Positions 32,035-42,278 of a DNA stretch of 64,000 nucleotides are shown here, piece after piece. Every line of letters starts with the position of its first letter. Position 1 is the stretch's first letter. The DNA lies in NCBI GenBank assembly GCA_016841045.1, contig JAENZX010000001.1:267541-331540 (forward strand), read 5' to 3'. This DNA comes from Thermincola carboxydiphila. GTDB lineage: Bacteria; Bacillota; Thermincolia; Thermincolales; UBA2595. Under the pieces are notes generated by a model. It was not told the origin of the DNA. It saw only the letters and a list, made by a program, of their open reading frames with translations, and ran no database searches. A program made the position numbers and the translations under genes.

Positions 32035-33329
32035 ATCGCTTAGAACACAACAGCTATTTTGAGGACTTTAGTAATAAGAGCTCTGCCGACTACTATGACT
32101 TGGAGATTCCCTCCAAAGATCTCTTTGATAAAACCTATGCCTTTAGTGCCTGGAAACAATATCTGGTATCAACTGACAATTATTTCTTACGCCGTACCAT
32201 CTTAGGACCAAGTTCTCACCGTTGTTTAGTTAAATGTCACGACGGCAAAATACGTAATATGATTATGCTGGGTGGTAACAGTTATTTTGAAATGAATAAC
32301 CACCCAGAAGTAAAAAAAGCGGCTGTTGAGGCAGTTTCGAAATACGGTACAGGTTCGGGCAGCGCACCATTACTAGCAGGCACCCTGGAGGTACACAGAG
32401 AATTGGAGCGAAAATTGGCTGAATTTAAATCCTGTGAGGCTGCTATGATTTTTCCTTCCGGTTTCCAAACTAATTACACTTTAATTAATGGATTGCTGCG
32501 AAGCCAGGATGCTGTAATTAACGATATATTAAACCATGCCTCGATTATCGAGGGATGTAAGGGAGTTCAGGCAAAATTCGGAACTTATGTTGATTTTTAC
32601 GCCCATAATAATGTGAAGAGTTTACGTAGAAAGCTGGAAATTGCTAAAAACAAATGCACCGGGGGCCAGCTTGTTATCTGCGATGGAGTTTTCAGTATGG
32701 ATGGTGATATTGCCCCACTCCCGGAAATTTGCGCTTTGGCCAGAGAGTATGGAGCCAAGGTAGCAGTAGATGAAGCCCATGCTACCGGCATATTGGGAGC
32801 TACTGGCCGTGGAACTTGTGAACATTTCTCGATGGAAGGACAGGTCGACTTAGTTGTTGGTACCTTTAGTAAAACCTTTGGAGTAGTTGGAGGCTTCATA
32901 GCAGGAAAACAAGAAGTCATTGATTATCTACGCGTGTATGGGCCGGGATATATGTTTTCAACAGCAATGTCGCCGGTAGATGCCGCAGCAGTCTTAAAAT
33001 CTTTGGATTTGCTTGAACAAGACAGTACTTACCGACGACAGCTATGGGAAAACACATACTACTTGCACAAAGAATTGCTTGGACTTGGCTTTGATATCAA
33101 TGGAACCGAAACCCCCATTATTCCTGTGAAAATACCTAATGATAAAGCCTGGGCAATAACATACGACCTGCAAAAAAGAAACATTTTTGTTAATCCTGTA
33201 CTTTATCCCGCCGTCAGTAAAAACCGCGCCAGACTTAGAATCAGCCTTATGTCAACCCTTACCAGGGAAGAACTCGACCAAAGTCTGTACGCCCTTGAAA
33301 GTGTTGGAAAGAAATTTGGAGTAATCTAA
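32028..33329 (+). CDS. Alpha-oxoamine synthase family PLP enzyme (AONS/KBL/SPT-like)
   Basis: 433 residues. Fold-type I PLP enzyme: GTGSGSAPLLAGT (cofactor region), the pyridine-nitrogen aspartate in VDEAHATG and the Schiff-base lysine in VGTFSKTFG. An N-terminal extension of ~50 residues (FSAWKQYLVSTDNYF) precedes the core. The family condenses an amino acid with an acyl thioester: biotin synthesis (alanine), threonine catabolism (glycine) or sphingolipid-type synthesis (serine). No other bio or threonine genes are nearby, and the extension plus membrane-protein partner point away from KBL. Which product it makes cannot be told from sequence. Confidence 0.88.
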   Translation: MLNRLEHNSYFEDFSNKSSADYYDLEIPSKDLFDKTYAFSAWKQYLVSTDNYFLRRTILGPSSHRCLVKCHDGKIRNMIMLGGNSYFEMNNHPEVKKAAVEAVSKYGTGSGSAPLLAGTLEVHRELERKLAEFKSCEAAMIFPSGFQTNYTLINGLLRSQDAVINDILNHASIIEGCKGVQAKFGTYVDFYAHNNVKSLRRKLEIAKNKCTGGQLVICDGVFSMDGDIAPLPEICALAREYGAKVAVDEAHATGILGATGRGTCEHFSMEGQVDLVVGTFSKTFGVVGGFIAGKQEVIDYLRVYGPGYMFSTAMSPVDAAAVLKSLDLLEQDSTYRRQLWENTYYLHKELLGLGFDINGTETPIIPVKIPNDKAWAITYDLQKRNIFVNPVLYPAVSKNRARLRISLMSTLTREELDQSLYALESVGKKFGVI

Positions 33330-33337
33330 ATTAATTA

Positions 33338-33376
33338 TAAAGACCATTGGGTACATTTTGTTACCCAATGGTCTTC
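33338..33376. terminator. Bidirectional terminator between oxoamine synthase and cysN
   Basis: AAGACCATTGGGTA (33340-33353) pairs with TACCCAATGGTCTT (33362-33375), a 14-bp perfect stem. It lies between two convergent operons; the T-rich flank is better on the minus strand. Confidence 0.75.
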
Positions 33377-33429
33377 AATGTCATATCAACGCCTCACCCG
33401 ATTCCCAGACTTATCCGCATTACCCAGTC

Positions 33430-35211
33430 CTATGCTGTAAAAAGAATCTTGGAACCTACTAACATTTTCTTAATCTTATGGTATACACTGTCTTTCGTCT
33501 CATTTGCTTCAATTATTAAATCAACTGGTACTAAATCAACTGGAACATTGTGGTCCTCTACATCTCCTACCCATACCAGTTTTATATCCTGCGGATCAAT
33601 TACATTATTTAAAATGTCTAAATCACTTTTATGGATATCGTCCTCAACTAATATTACAATATTTCCAGCTTTAAGTAATACATCTGATACCTTAACCATG
33701 CTTTCTAAAAGAGCTGCTCTGTTGGTTATGTCATCATCTCGCCAGCTATCAAGATAATAGACATTTCTTCCCTCTATAAAAAGTCCTCTTTCAAGATAAC
33801 CTGCAAAATTCTTCTTTCCAACGCCTTTTTTGCCTGATATGAGAATTAACACAGGTTTTTGCGCAAACTTAACTGCTCTTTCTTCCTTTGTAACAGCACT
33901 CTCACTCCATCTAACCTGAGTGTTTACTCGTTCTCCTAGGCCGTATTGCCCATCTTTTAAATTGTCTACAACAATCCCACCACCGGATATTTCATAATTA
34001 TCGACTAGGACAAATCGTGAGGTTTCTGTTAAATTCTCAGCAACATCCAAGGCAATCTCTTTTTCCAGGCTAAAAATAACTTCTGCAACTTCATGTCTTT
34101 TCACGTACTGTCTCGTTGTGGTAGATAAAGTGGAGGCGTCGAGGACCGTAACTACTTCTTCGAGCTCGGCTGTTACCTTCTGTGTGCCAATCTTAATATG
34201 GTATCTCCTGTCTTTATTCAGATCCTTTTTACCCAGCCAAAACAACTTTGTTTTTACCCTATTTGCAACTTCCGGCTTGGGTTCTTTCGCTATACAGGCC
34301 AGTTCCCCCCGGGTAACATAAATCTGCTGTTCAAGAGTAAAGCCGGTGGCACTGCCTGCTGTGTCTTCATCCATTTCAGGTACATTAAACCGCTCTATAG
34401 ATTTCACTTTGGATCTTTTTCCGCTGGGATAAAAAACTACCTCATCTCCAACTTTTATAACTCCTGTCTCTATGGTTCCTGCCACTATCCTTCTATCATC
34501 ACCGCCGGCAGTAAATTTATAAACACCCTGTACCGGCATTCTAAAAACCTGTTTTTTCACGTCTTTCTTATTATCCAGTACATCTAGTTTTTCTAATACA
34601 GTCAGACCTTGGTACCATGGCATGTTACCAGTTCCTGCCGCAATATTATCCCCCCTGAAACCGCTGACAGGGATAAACGAATCAGCTTCCACACCGATTT
34701 CTAATAAAAATGCTTTATACTCCTCAACAATTTGTTTGTATCTAGCCTGATCATAATCTATCAAATCCATTTTATTTACCAATACAACAACCTGTTTTAT
34801 ACCCAGCATGGATAACAGATAGCCATGCCTTTTGGAATTTTCCATAACTCCTTCATTGGCATCTATAACAAGCAGGGCTGCTTCTGCCCTGGCGGCACCA
34901 GTAACCATATTTTTCAGGAACTCAATATGTCCCGGGGCATCGATAATAATGTATTTTCTTTTTGGGGTTTTAAAAAACACCCTGGCTGCATCTATTGTAA
35001 TCCCCTGTGCCTGCTCATCTTTTAAAGCATCCAGTAAAAAAGCAAATTCGAAAGGTTTTGAATTTCGCCTGCAGGTTTCCTTTACCTGTTCTAGCTTTCC
35101 TTCAGGCAACGAATTTGTATCTGCCAACAGCCGACCAATAATGGTACTTTTCCCATGATCAACGTGACCTACGATAACTATGTTCATATTGTCAAAGTTA
35201 TTATTAATCAT
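33430..35211 (-). CDS. cysN: Sulfate adenylyltransferase GTPase subunit with degenerate APS-kinase-like tail
   Basis: 593 residues. GTPase motifs GHVDHGKS (15-22), DAPGH (91-95) and NKMD (146-149), followed by two beta-barrel domains to about 440. CysN drives APS formation by CysD at the cost of GTP. Residues about 450-590 resemble an APS kinase fused as in NodQ/CysNC, but the P-loop reads GKKGVGKK instead of GxSGSGKS and the next block is YYLDSWRDD instead of LDGDNxRHG, so kinase activity is unlikely. A separate intact cysC lies upstream in the operon. Last gene of the operon; cysD precedes it. Confidence 0.92.
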   Translation of the reverse strand: MINNNFDNMNIVIVGHVDHGKSTIIGRLLADTNSLPEGKLEQVKETCRRNSKPFEFAFLLDALKDEQAQGITIDAARVFFKTPKRKYIIIDAPGHIEFLKNMVTGAARAEAALLVIDANEGVMENSKRHGYLLSMLGIKQVVVLVNKMDLIDYDQARYKQIVEEYKAFLLEIGVEADSFIPVSGFRGDNIAAGTGNMPWYQGLTVLEKLDVLDNKKDVKKQVFRMPVQGVYKFTAGGDDRRIVAGTIETGVIKVGDEVVFYPSGKRSKVKSIERFNVPEMDEDTAGSATGFTLEQQIYVTRGELACIAKEPKPEVANRVKTKLFWLGKKDLNKDRRYHIKIGTQKVTAELEEVVTVLDASTLSTTTRQYVKRHEVAEVIFSLEKEIALDVAENLTETSRFVLVDNYEISGGGIVVDNLKDGQYGLGERVNTQVRWSESAVTKEERAVKFAQKPVLILISGKKGVGKKNFAGYLERGLFIEGRNVYYLDSWRDDDITNRAALLESMVKVSDVLLKAGNIVILVEDDIHKSDLDILNNVIDPQDIKLVWVGDVEDHNVPVDLVPVDLIIEANETKDSVYHKIKKMLVGSKILFTA

Positions 35212-35284
35212 CAGTTCTATCCCTCACAATTTATATTCCATTATCCGGCCCTTGCATTTTACATTATCCGGCTTATTCATTTAA

Positions 35285-36166
35285 TTACATATAGCCAGCC
35301 TTCCTCAATTCTTCCAACCCGCCGCCGTCTTCTTTATCCTGCGCTCTTCCACTTCTTTCAGCAATGTTTGCAAATTTACCAGATCTCAATTCCTCTACAA
35401 TTTCCGCTACTGTACCCGCATTGGAGTCAACTGCATGAGTACATGGCCAGCAGCCTAAGGACCTGTATCTCTTACCTTCTCCCTTATCAAAATACAAAGA
35501 TACCAAGGGGATATTTTCTCTTTGAATATATTCCCAGAGATCTAATTCTGTCCAATCGAGAAGAGGATGAATCCTAACATGTGTACCAGGAGCAAAATCA
35601 GTTTTATATTGATTCCAGAATTCAGGTGGTTGATCTCCTACATGCCAATCATTTCTTTGATCTCTTGGTGAAAAATATCTCTCTTTTGACCTTGACCCTT
35701 CCTCATCAGACCTTACACCCACAATTATTCCTGTAAAGGCAGCAGGATTTTTATCCAACTCGTATTTGCCGGTTTCATGATTCATTCGGTATCTTGGGCC
35801 TGTCCCATTAAGTGTTGCCGTCAGCGCTTCAGTTTTCAACAGTCGGCAGCATTCTAACCGGCTGCAGTTGCCATCTGGAAAAGTCCTTTTGGCTTTTAAG
35901 GCTTCAGTGTTTTCACCGTAAATCATATCCAGCTTCCATTTCCTGGCGTAGTTATCCCTGTATTCAATCATCTCGGGAATTTTAAAATGGGTATCTATAT
36001 GAATCAAAGGAAATGGAACATGGCCAAAGAATGCCTTTCTGGCAAGGTGAACAAGAACAGTACTGTCCTTACCTATAGACCAGAGCATGCCCAAGTCTTT
36101 AAAGTTCGCATAAGCTTCCCGGAAAATATGAATTGATTTGTTCTCCAGTTTAGTCAAATGGTCCAC
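35285..36166 (-). CDS. cysD: Sulfate adenylyltransferase subunit 2
   Basis: 293 residues from a GTG at 36166 preceded by AGGGGGGAAATTCT. PP-loop ATP pyrophosphatase with WSIGKDSTV near residues 29-37 and the conserved C-terminal [16 protein letters not shown] and RSGRAQDKE. Forms the ATP sulfurylase with CysN to make APS from sulfate. 73 bp before cysN and 12 bp after the AprB-like gene. Confidence 0.95.
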   Translation of the reverse strand: MDHLTKLENKSIHIFREAYANFKDLGMLWSIGKDSTVLVHLARKAFFGHVPFPLIHIDTHFKIPEMIEYRDNYARKWKLDMIYGENTEALKAKRTFPDGNCSRLECCRLLKTEALTATLNGTGPRYRMNHETGKYELDKNPAAFTGIIVGVRSDEEGSRSKERYFSPRDQRNDWHVGDQPPEFWNQYKTDFAPGTHVRIHPLLDWTELDLWEYIQRENIPLVSLYFDKGEGKRYRSLGCWPCTHAVDSNAGTVAEIVEELRSGKFANIAERSGRAQDKEDGGGLEELRKAGYM

Positions 36167-36178
36167 AGAATTTCCCCC

Positions 36179-36493
36179 CTAATATTTGTTTGACTCCTTT
36201 TTGTTGATTGTTATATGATATTTGGCGCTGTCAGGACTTATAATATACCAGTCAATGCTCTCACTGTGATTCCGGGTAAGCAGGTAACCACCTTTACCAC
36301 CTATGTCTGCGCCCAGATAATATTTAATAGCTCCTGTTGGACACTCCTTAAGACAGGCAGTACAGCCCCAGCATTCCATAGGAAATTTCATAATTGCCTT
36401 CAGAGCCTCGTCTCTCTCAATCAGATTGCCGGGGCATACATCACAACACCTGCCACAGGAGATACATTTATAATGGTCAATCTGTATGCTCAT
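36179..36493 (-). CDS. AprB-like 4Fe-4S ferredoxin subunit
   Basis: 104 residues. Two 4Fe-4S motifs, CISCGRCCDVCPG (about 10-22) and CWGCTACLKECP (about 41-52), then a ~50-residue tail. The MECWGCTACLKECPTGAI block is like the beta subunit of APS reductase, but the protein is shorter than dissimilatory AprB. It overlaps the end of the AprA-like gene by 17 bp, and would carry electrons to its flavin. Confidence 0.85.
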   Translation of the reverse strand: MSIQIDHYKCISCGRCCDVCPGNLIERDEALKAIMKFPMECWGCTACLKECPTGAIKYYLGADIGGKGGYLLTRNHSESIDWYIISPDSAKYHITINKKESNKY

Positions 36494-38171
36494 AGATTGT
36501 ATCCCTCCCCACCAAGTCTCTGAAGATAAATTCTACTTTACCGTCTCTAAACACTGAATTCACGTACTTCATCCAGTTTTGATCATCTTTTTGCGGGTAA
36601 TCAATGTTTTCCTGGTAACATCTCCATCTGGTTTCTTTCCTGGCTGCTAAATGCCTAATCAGTACTTTACACACATACAACCTGTCAATTATTTCAAATA
36701 TAGCGAGCAATTGACGGCTGTCACCGGCTTTTAGAGTATCAGCTATTGTTAGAAGTTCCTCAATGCGCTTAGCTGCTATATTGAGTCTTGTTTCGTTATA
36801 GCCATAAGATGAAGATATCCCACCCGCATATTCGTCCATTACCTTCTGCATTGCTTCTTCAACCTCTCCTATACTATAAAGAGGCGAACTATTATCAAAA
36901 AAGCGGGAGATATGTTTAACTTTTTCATTTATCTCTTTATTGCTGAGCTTTATGACCTGGGAATGTTCAATTACATTCAATATTGACATGGCCGCTATCT
37001 GGCCTTCAGCAAGACAACCGGTTACATACTTCTTCGGACTTCCACCTGCCACGTCACCTACAGCATATAGGTTCTTCAGAGTTGTTTTTCGCTCATGGTC
37101 TACCCAATAGCCGCTGGCAGTGTGGCCTCCGACGATATATGGCTCAGTTCCCTCAATCTCCACATTTTCCTCTGCCGGCCCCGTATTACTTTCCAACCAT
37201 TTTAAGGTCTGGGCGGGAGCCATATTCAGGTAAGCTTTAAACAGTTCCTGCTGCTGGTCCGCTGTAATTCCCTCCGTTTTTAGAAAACAAGGACCATTCC
37301 CCTTAAGATTTTCCATAACCGTCGAATAAAGCCTTATATGGGTGGAAGGCCTGCCGTACTTTTCCACATACTCCTGGCCCCGAGCATTTACTTGCACTGC
37401 TTTAATTCCCTGGGCGATGGTGCCGGTAGGCGCTATGGTATCTTTACATCTTAGGGCTATAAATCTCATCTCAAAAGAGGTCATTTCTGCCCCTGCCCTG
37501 ATGCCCATTGCATAACCGGCTCCTGTATTAAAGGGGCTATACCACATTTTATGCTTCGAAAAAGTGGGGTTATTGGGTTTATAAAGGCCTGCTGCGCCAC
37601 CGGTGGCACATATAGTTTTTTTGGAATTAATTACGTAAATAATCTTCTCTCTCAAAGAAAAGCCCAGGGCACCAATGACACAACCATCCAAAACCTGATA
37701 ATCCACAATATTAACATTATTCAAAACAGTGATATTGTCATGGGCCGCTACCGCATCGGCAAGAAGGGGCTTTATATTTTCACCGTTAATTTTGATACTT
37801 CTTTTTCCTCTTTGTACATATTCTCCATCTGCATCTTTTAAAATGGCCAGCCCCAGGTCTTCAAGTTTTCTGGTTACATTATTCAGAAGTTTAGCTACGC
37901 CATAGACCAAATCTTCCCGAACAATGCTCTCAGAGTCTCTTTTAACGTACCCTACAAAAGACTCAGGGGTTTCCCCTTTTCCTATATAGGCGTTAAGAGC
38001 ATTGACACCTGCTGCCAGACACCCACTTCTTTTAATATTGGCTTTCTCTGCAATAACAACTTTCAAATTGGAATTTTCAGCAAGTGTAAGTGCACTAAAA
38101 CACCCTGCCGTCCCTCCACCAATAATTAGAACATCTGTATCTATACTCTGAATATCGAACTTCAAGACCAT
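36477..38171 (-). CDS. AprA-like adenylylsulfate reductase flavoprotein
   Basis: 564 residues from ATG 38171; a TTG at 38165 has the better-spaced AGGGGTG. FAD-binding motif VLIIGGGTAGCFSALTLAE at the N-terminus, a VGGHTASGYWVD active-site-type block and NLYAVGDVAGG near residue 370 place it in the fumarate reductase/APS reductase alpha family. The operon (permease, APS kinase, ferredoxin, cysD, cysN) makes APS the likely substrate, giving sulfite plus AMP. It is shorter than dissimilatory AprA (about 620-660 residues), and no dissimilatory sulfite reductase genes are here, so an assimilatory role is inferred. Confidence 0.85.
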   Translation of the reverse strand: MVLKFDIQSIDTDVLIIGGGTAGCFSALTLAENSNLKVVIAEKANIKRSGCLAAGVNALNAYIGKGETPESFVGYVKRDSESIVREDLVYGVAKLLNNVTRKLEDLGLAILKDADGEYVQRGKRSIKINGENIKPLLADAVAAHDNITVLNNVNIVDYQVLDGCVIGALGFSLREKIIYVINSKKTICATGGAAGLYKPNNPTFSKHKMWYSPFNTGAGYAMGIRAGAEMTSFEMRFIALRCKDTIAPTGTIAQGIKAVQVNARGQEYVEKYGRPSTHIRLYSTVMENLKGNGPCFLKTEGITADQQQELFKAYLNMAPAQTLKWLESNTGPAEENVEIEGTEPYIVGGHTASGYWVDHERKTTLKNLYAVGDVAGGSPKKYVTGCLAEGQIAAMSILNVIEHSQVIKLSNKEINEKVKHISRFFDNSSPLYSIGEVEEAMQKVMDEYAGGISSSYGYNETRLNIAAKRIEELLTIADTLKAGDSRQLLAIFEIIDRLYVCKVLIRHLAARKETRWRCYQENIDYPQKDDQNWMKYVNSVFRDGKVEFIFRDLVGRDTIYEHTD

Positions 38172-38207
38172 CACCCCTATAAACTTGCAAAGCTGCAATC
38201 AAAAAAT

Positions 38208-38810
38208 TTAGCCCGTTATAAACCCATTATCAATCAAGTATTCGACTATTTCGCCTGCACATACATCAACACTTTGGGTGCCTGTTTTAATAGTAATCTC
38301 AGGATTTTCCGGTCTCTCATAGGGAGAGTCTATACCGGTGAAACTTTTTATTTCCCCGGTTCTGGCTTTTTTATAAAGTCCTTTAGGATCTCTGCCTTCA
38401 CAAACATCCAAAGAACAGTCAACGAATATTTCTATAAATCTGTCTTTAAGGAGCTGCCTGACCTTGTCTCTGTCTTCACGGAGTGGTGATATAAAAGCAG
38501 TCAGAGTAATAATACCGGCGTCTGTGAAAAGTTTACTTACTTCAGCAATTCTTCTTATATTTTCTATACGGTCACTTATAGTAAACCCTAAATCTTTGTT
38601 GAGACCATGCCTTATGTTGTCACCGTCCAGCAAATACGTAAGTTTGCCGGCTTCAAAAAGCTTCTTTTCAACAGCATTGGCAACAGTGGACTTGCCTGAG
38701 CCGGACAAACCGGTAAACCAAAGCACTACACCTTTCTGCTTCAACAGTGCCTCCCGGTCTTCTCTTGTTATACTTGCTGTATGCCAAACTATGTTTTTAT
38801 CGCCGTTCAT
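38208..38810 (-). CDS. cysC: Adenylylsulfate kinase
   Basis: 200 residues from ATG 38810 with AGGAGGAGA directly upstream; the frame extends to 38840 without a better site. P-loop GLSGSGKST near 34-42, [16 protein letters not shown], and the [21 protein letters not shown] block are all intact. It phosphorylates APS to PAPS. Its presence next to an APS-type reductase means PAPS may serve sulfation, or both routes coexist. Fifth-last gene of the operon. Confidence 0.94.
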   Translation of the reverse strand: MNGDKNIVWHTASITREDREALLKQKGVVLWFTGLSGSGKSTVANAVEKKLFEAGKLTYLLDGDNIRHGLNKDLGFTISDRIENIRRIAEVSKLFTDAGIITLTAFISPLREDRDKVRQLLKDRFIEIFVDCSLDVCEGRDPKGLYKKARTGEIKSFTGIDSPYERPENPEITIKTGTQSVDVCAGEIVEYLIDNGFITG

Positions 38811-38820
38811 GGTTCTCCTC

Positions 38821-40251
38821 CTAGTAGATATTAATTGCACGCCAGTACGTTAACGCAAAAGCCATGACTACCACCAAACATAAGATGCATAATATAAAAC
38901 CTTTCTTTGCAGTCTCTCCCGTTTTGATGAACCCTGACGAATACGCTATAGCATTAGGTGGTGAACTCATAGGAAACATAAAAGCTAGTCCTGAGGGTAC
39001 AGCCACCAAATATACCGCCAGTGTGGGCGGAAGGTGCATGCTTATTGCTGTTTTCATAACTACCGGAAGCAGGATAACAACAACTGCAGCATTGGAAACA
39101 CCTTCTGTCAGAAATACACTTAGGGTAAAGACAACTAGCATAAACGACAGGGTAGAAAAATTCATGTTGGAGATATAGTTTTCATTGATATATTCAAGCA
39201 GGCCGGTTTGTTCTAAAGCTGTGCCTAATGCAATAGCTCCGCCATACATAAGAATTGCGCCCCAGTTGATTTCATTTTTGGCATCCTCCCAATTGGTCAC
39301 ATTTAATACAAAAAATAGAGCTGCACTGATAAGGGCTACATTGGCAATTCCAAATCTACTGCTTTCAAAAACCCACATATAAATTGTGCCTATGAGTATC
39401 AGCAAAGCCTTTATTTCTTTAAAATGGATCTTGCCTATCCTTTCCCCACCCTCAGAAAACATGATTTTAAGAATCTGCGTATCTTTTGTTGATGCACGTA
39501 CCTGCCTGGAAAGATAAATAGCTACCAGAATAATAACCAGGTAGATTGGCGGGGCAACTGTTATCATCCATTCAAGAAAGCCAATGCTTTGTCCGGTAGT
39601 TTGCTCCAGGATTCCTATAGCCAGAGGATTCCTTGCTCCACCAAGGAATGTCACCACCCCGCCCAAGACACTACCCCAGGCAAGGGCATAGAAAATGTAT
39701 TTTCCCAAAATTGAACCACTTTTTAAATTTAGCCTATTGCACATTGACATTAATATAGGGAACAGCATTGCTGCTACTGCATGCTCGGGCATAACATGAG
39801 ATAAGGCTGCAGATAGAAAAAAAACGGCAAGAACTAGTTTTTGCGGCTTGTCCCCGAATTTTGATAAAATATAATAGGATATCCTTTTACTTAACCCTGA
39901 ACCGGAAATACCGGCTGAAATGATGAAAGCGCCAATGATAAAAAATAACGATTTGTTCCCAAAAAAGGAAAATATCTTTTCATCCGGAAGCACTTTGAAT
40001 GTTGCCAAAAGGCCCATAACCATAAGGCTTGTTATAGCAAGGGGAATGAGATTTGTGGTCCATAGAAAAATAGCAAACACAAATATCACCAGTGCATGAT
40101 AAGCATGAATTGACATTCCCTGAGGAATGTTTTCATTTGAAATAAATAAAAGGAAAAAAATAAAAGAAAACAGCAGCAGAATTGCATTTTTATATTCAAT
40201 TAAAAAAAGCGTGGTTAATGGTCTTCTGTCGACATAAACTCTGTTTTTCAT
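38821..40251 (-). CDS. SLC13/DASS-type anion permease, probable sulfate transporter
   Basis: 476 residues from ATG 40251 (AGGAGG 10 nt upstream). Some twelve hydrophobic segments, with the family motifs [17 protein letters not shown] and the C-terminal [25 protein letters not shown], where [15 protein letters not shown] correspond to the substrate- and sodium-binding hairpins. SLC13 members take up sulfate or dicarboxylates with sodium; position in a sulfate-activation operon argues for sulfate. Ends 11 bp before cysC starts. Confidence 0.88.
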   Translation of the reverse strand: MKNRVYVDRRPLTTLFLIEYKNAILLLFSFIFFLLFISNENIPQGMSIHAYHALVIFVFAIFLWTTNLIPLAITSLMVMGLLATFKVLPDEKIFSFFGNKSLFFIIGAFIISAGISGSGLSKRISYYILSKFGDKPQKLVLAVFFLSAALSHVMPEHAVAAMLFPILMSMCNRLNLKSGSILGKYIFYALAWGSVLGGVVTFLGGARNPLAIGILEQTTGQSIGFLEWMITVAPPIYLVIILVAIYLSRQVRASTKDTQILKIMFSEGGERIGKIHFKEIKALLILIGTIYMWVFESSRFGIANVALISAALFFVLNVTNWEDAKNEINWGAILMYGGAIALGTALEQTGLLEYINENYISNMNFSTLSFMLVVFTLSVFLTEGVSNAAVVVILLPVVMKTAISMHLPPTLAVYLVAVPSGLAFMFPMSSPPNAIAYSSGFIKTGETAKKGFILCILCLVVVMAFALTYWRAINIY

Positions 40252-40265
40252 TAAGACCATTCCTC

Positions 40266-40889
40266 CTAAAGTCCACTGGACTCAAAAGACTCATCTACAT
40301 TTTTCAGCATTAGTTTTTGCCTGAAATTTATGGATTCCAAGATCATTTTCATTCTAATCTTGTCTGTGAAGGAATAGTTAGAATGGTCCTGGTCCAACAA
40401 AGGCACTGATTTTAAGTTTGGGGCAATCTTGTTAAAACACTTATGTGACTTAATAAACTTAGTAAGCTTAGGTTCATATTGAGAAGGTACAGGTATTATT
40501 TTTAGAGAGAGCAGCTTATTGATTATACTTTTATTATTTTTAATACTCGCAAAAACCCAGCCACGTGGGAATAATTCCGTGGCAAAAGTCATTATCTTAA
40601 CCTGTTCTTTCAAATAAGTTTCAGTACCTATATTAAAAAAAAGACCATGCACACCGTAGGAGAAGTATTCTTCTACATCTTGCTTAGAATCAGGAATATC
40701 CGTTTTTAACACTACAAAAATATCGAAGCACTTTTTGATTCTATCCACAATTTCCTTTCTGTCCGCGGCATTTATATCATACTGAAATGATATGACTATG
40801 TATCTTGCCTGGCGGTTGGCTATTTCATCATTTATACAATCCAATACAGCTTCTATAGGGTTATCGTTAAATATATCTATTGTATGAAT
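40266..40889 (-). CDS. Unknown protein heading the sulfate operon, possible ATT start
   Basis: The frame is open from a stop near 40930. The only conventional start is a TTG at 40844 with no ribosome site. An ATT at 40889 has AGGGGAGAGGG 5 nt upstream and gives a natural-looking N-terminus (IHTIDIFNDNPIEAVLDCI). From there the protein is 208 residues, mixed alpha/beta, with strand-like blocks RYIVISFQYD and GLFFNIGTETYL recalling the barrel of radical-SAM enzymes, but there is no CxxxCxxC. I do not recognise the family. It is 14 bp before the permease, so probably functions in sulfur metabolism. Confidence 0.6.
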   Translation of the reverse strand: MHTIDIFNDNPIEAVLDCINDEIANRQARYIVISFQYDINAADRKEIVDRIKKCFDIFVVLKTDIPDSKQDVEEYFSYGVHGLFFNIGTETYLKEQVKIMTFATELFPRGWVFASIKNNKSIINKLLSLKIIPVPSQYEPKLTKFIKSHKCFNKIAPNLKSVPLLDQDHSNYSFTDKIRMKMILESINFRQKLMLKNVDESFESSGL

Positions 40890-41138
40890 GGTAACCCTCT
40901 CCCCTCTAAGCTTCCTTGGCAGTTTTACTTATTCCTAGTATTTCTATCGGAATTTAAGGTTTTGTTTTATAAAATTTATCATTTCTACTTCAATTAGTCA
41001 ATAGTCATTTTAATTTTTAATTAAAAAATGATTATAAAGTCGTTAGTAACGAATCAATAACAATTAACATAATATTTACTAACATCCCTTTTGACTGCTT
41101 CCTGTCAAGAGCGAATTAACCCCTGGGAGGATGGGCTA

Positions 41139-42257
41139 ATGTTATTCGGCTTATTAGTCAGTGAACCTTCCCTTGTTCAGCTATCCAATTTAAGCAAGCC
41201 TTCCTACCTGCAATTTCTTGCCAGCGCAGCAATTATGGAAGACATTGATGTTATAGTATTTACTTATTCAAAGGTATGTTGGCCAGACTGCACTGTAAGT
41301 GGCCTTGTGTTTGACTGCAGAAAAAAAGCATGGAAATCAGGATATACTTCATTTCCTGACATTATTTATGATCGGGCCACTTTGGACTTCCGGAAAAAAG
41401 ATAAAATTACGGCCAAATATACCACAAATCGTCTGATAGAGGAGTATCATATTCCCTTTTTAAATAGCATTAATTTTTTTGACAAATGGAAAACCTATGA
41501 GGCCCTTTTTGTACATCCTAACTTGCATAAGTTTTTACCTGACACTCAATTGTACATTGACACCAGCGATCTGGCACATTTCCTGTGTAAATACGGTATT
41601 GTATATGTTAAACCCTGTGTTGGAAGTAACGGCCGGAATGTAATTCAGGTAAAACATTGGCAAAACGGAAGGTATCTCTTCCGTTACAGGGAAAAAGGCA
41701 AAAACCAACAGAACTTGTTAACACTGGAAGAGTTTCATAATAGTTTTATGAAAGGCAGATTAGCAGGCAAAAGTTTAATTGTACAACAGGGAATCAATTT
41801 AGAGACTCTGAACGAAAAACCGTTTGATATGAGAGTACGGGTACAAAAAAACGGTACAGGAAACTGGGAAATTGTAGGCAATTGGGTCAGAACTGCAGCA
41901 CCTGGCAGTGTTGTAACAAATAGCAGTAATGGCGGAAGCGGGGACCACTTTTCTAAAGTCTTTCCTACTATCTATTCTAAGACTGTATCCAGGATTAATA
42001 CAGAAATCGAATCTCTGGTATACTCAGCCTGTAGACGTCTGGAAGAAAATTTCGGCGGGCTGGGTGATCTGGGCTTTGATATAGCTCTTGACCGTGCGGG
42101 CAAACTCTGGATTTTAGAAGTAAACGCAAAACCTACAAATGTCTGGCATTTTGATGGGAGCGGTGCAAACCGTTTCATTAATCCTGTCAGCTATGCCAAG
42201 TACCTATGGGAAAACATGCAAAAGGAATCCACTGACGGCCCCAAGTCATCTCCATGA
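41139..42257 (+). CDS. YheC/YheD-type ATP-grasp protein (first copy)
   Basis: 372 residues from ATG 41139 with GGGAGG 8 nt upstream. The ATP-grasp part shows VYVKPCVGSNGRNVIQV (about 162-178), IVQQGINLETLNEKPFDMRVRV and the metal-binding end GFDIALDRAGKLWILEVNAKP (about 318-340), which is the YheC/YheD pattern. The family is annotated as endospore coat associated, but the fold predicts ATP-dependent carboxylate-amine ligation. The gene heads a cluster with amino-acid ABC transporter genes and a second ATP-grasp gene at 43824. Confidence 0.88.
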   Translation: MLFGLLVSEPSLVQLSNLSKPSYLQFLASAAIMEDIDVIVFTYSKVCWPDCTVSGLVFDCRKKAWKSGYTSFPDIIYDRATLDFRKKDKITAKYTTNRLIEEYHIPFLNSINFFDKWKTYEALFVHPNLHKFLPDTQLYIDTSDLAHFLCKYGIVYVKPCVGSNGRNVIQVKHWQNGRYLFRYREKGKNQQNLLTLEEFHNSFMKGRLAGKSLIVQQGINLETLNEKPFDMRVRVQKNGTGNWEIVGNWVRTAAPGSVVTNSSNGGSGDHFSKVFPTIYSKTVSRINTEIESLVYSACRRLEENFGGLGDLGFDIALDRAGKLWILEVNAKPTNVWHFDGSGANRFINPVSYAKYLWENMQKESTDGPKSSP

Positions 42258-42278
42258 GTGTAGGAAGGAGCGGATGAT

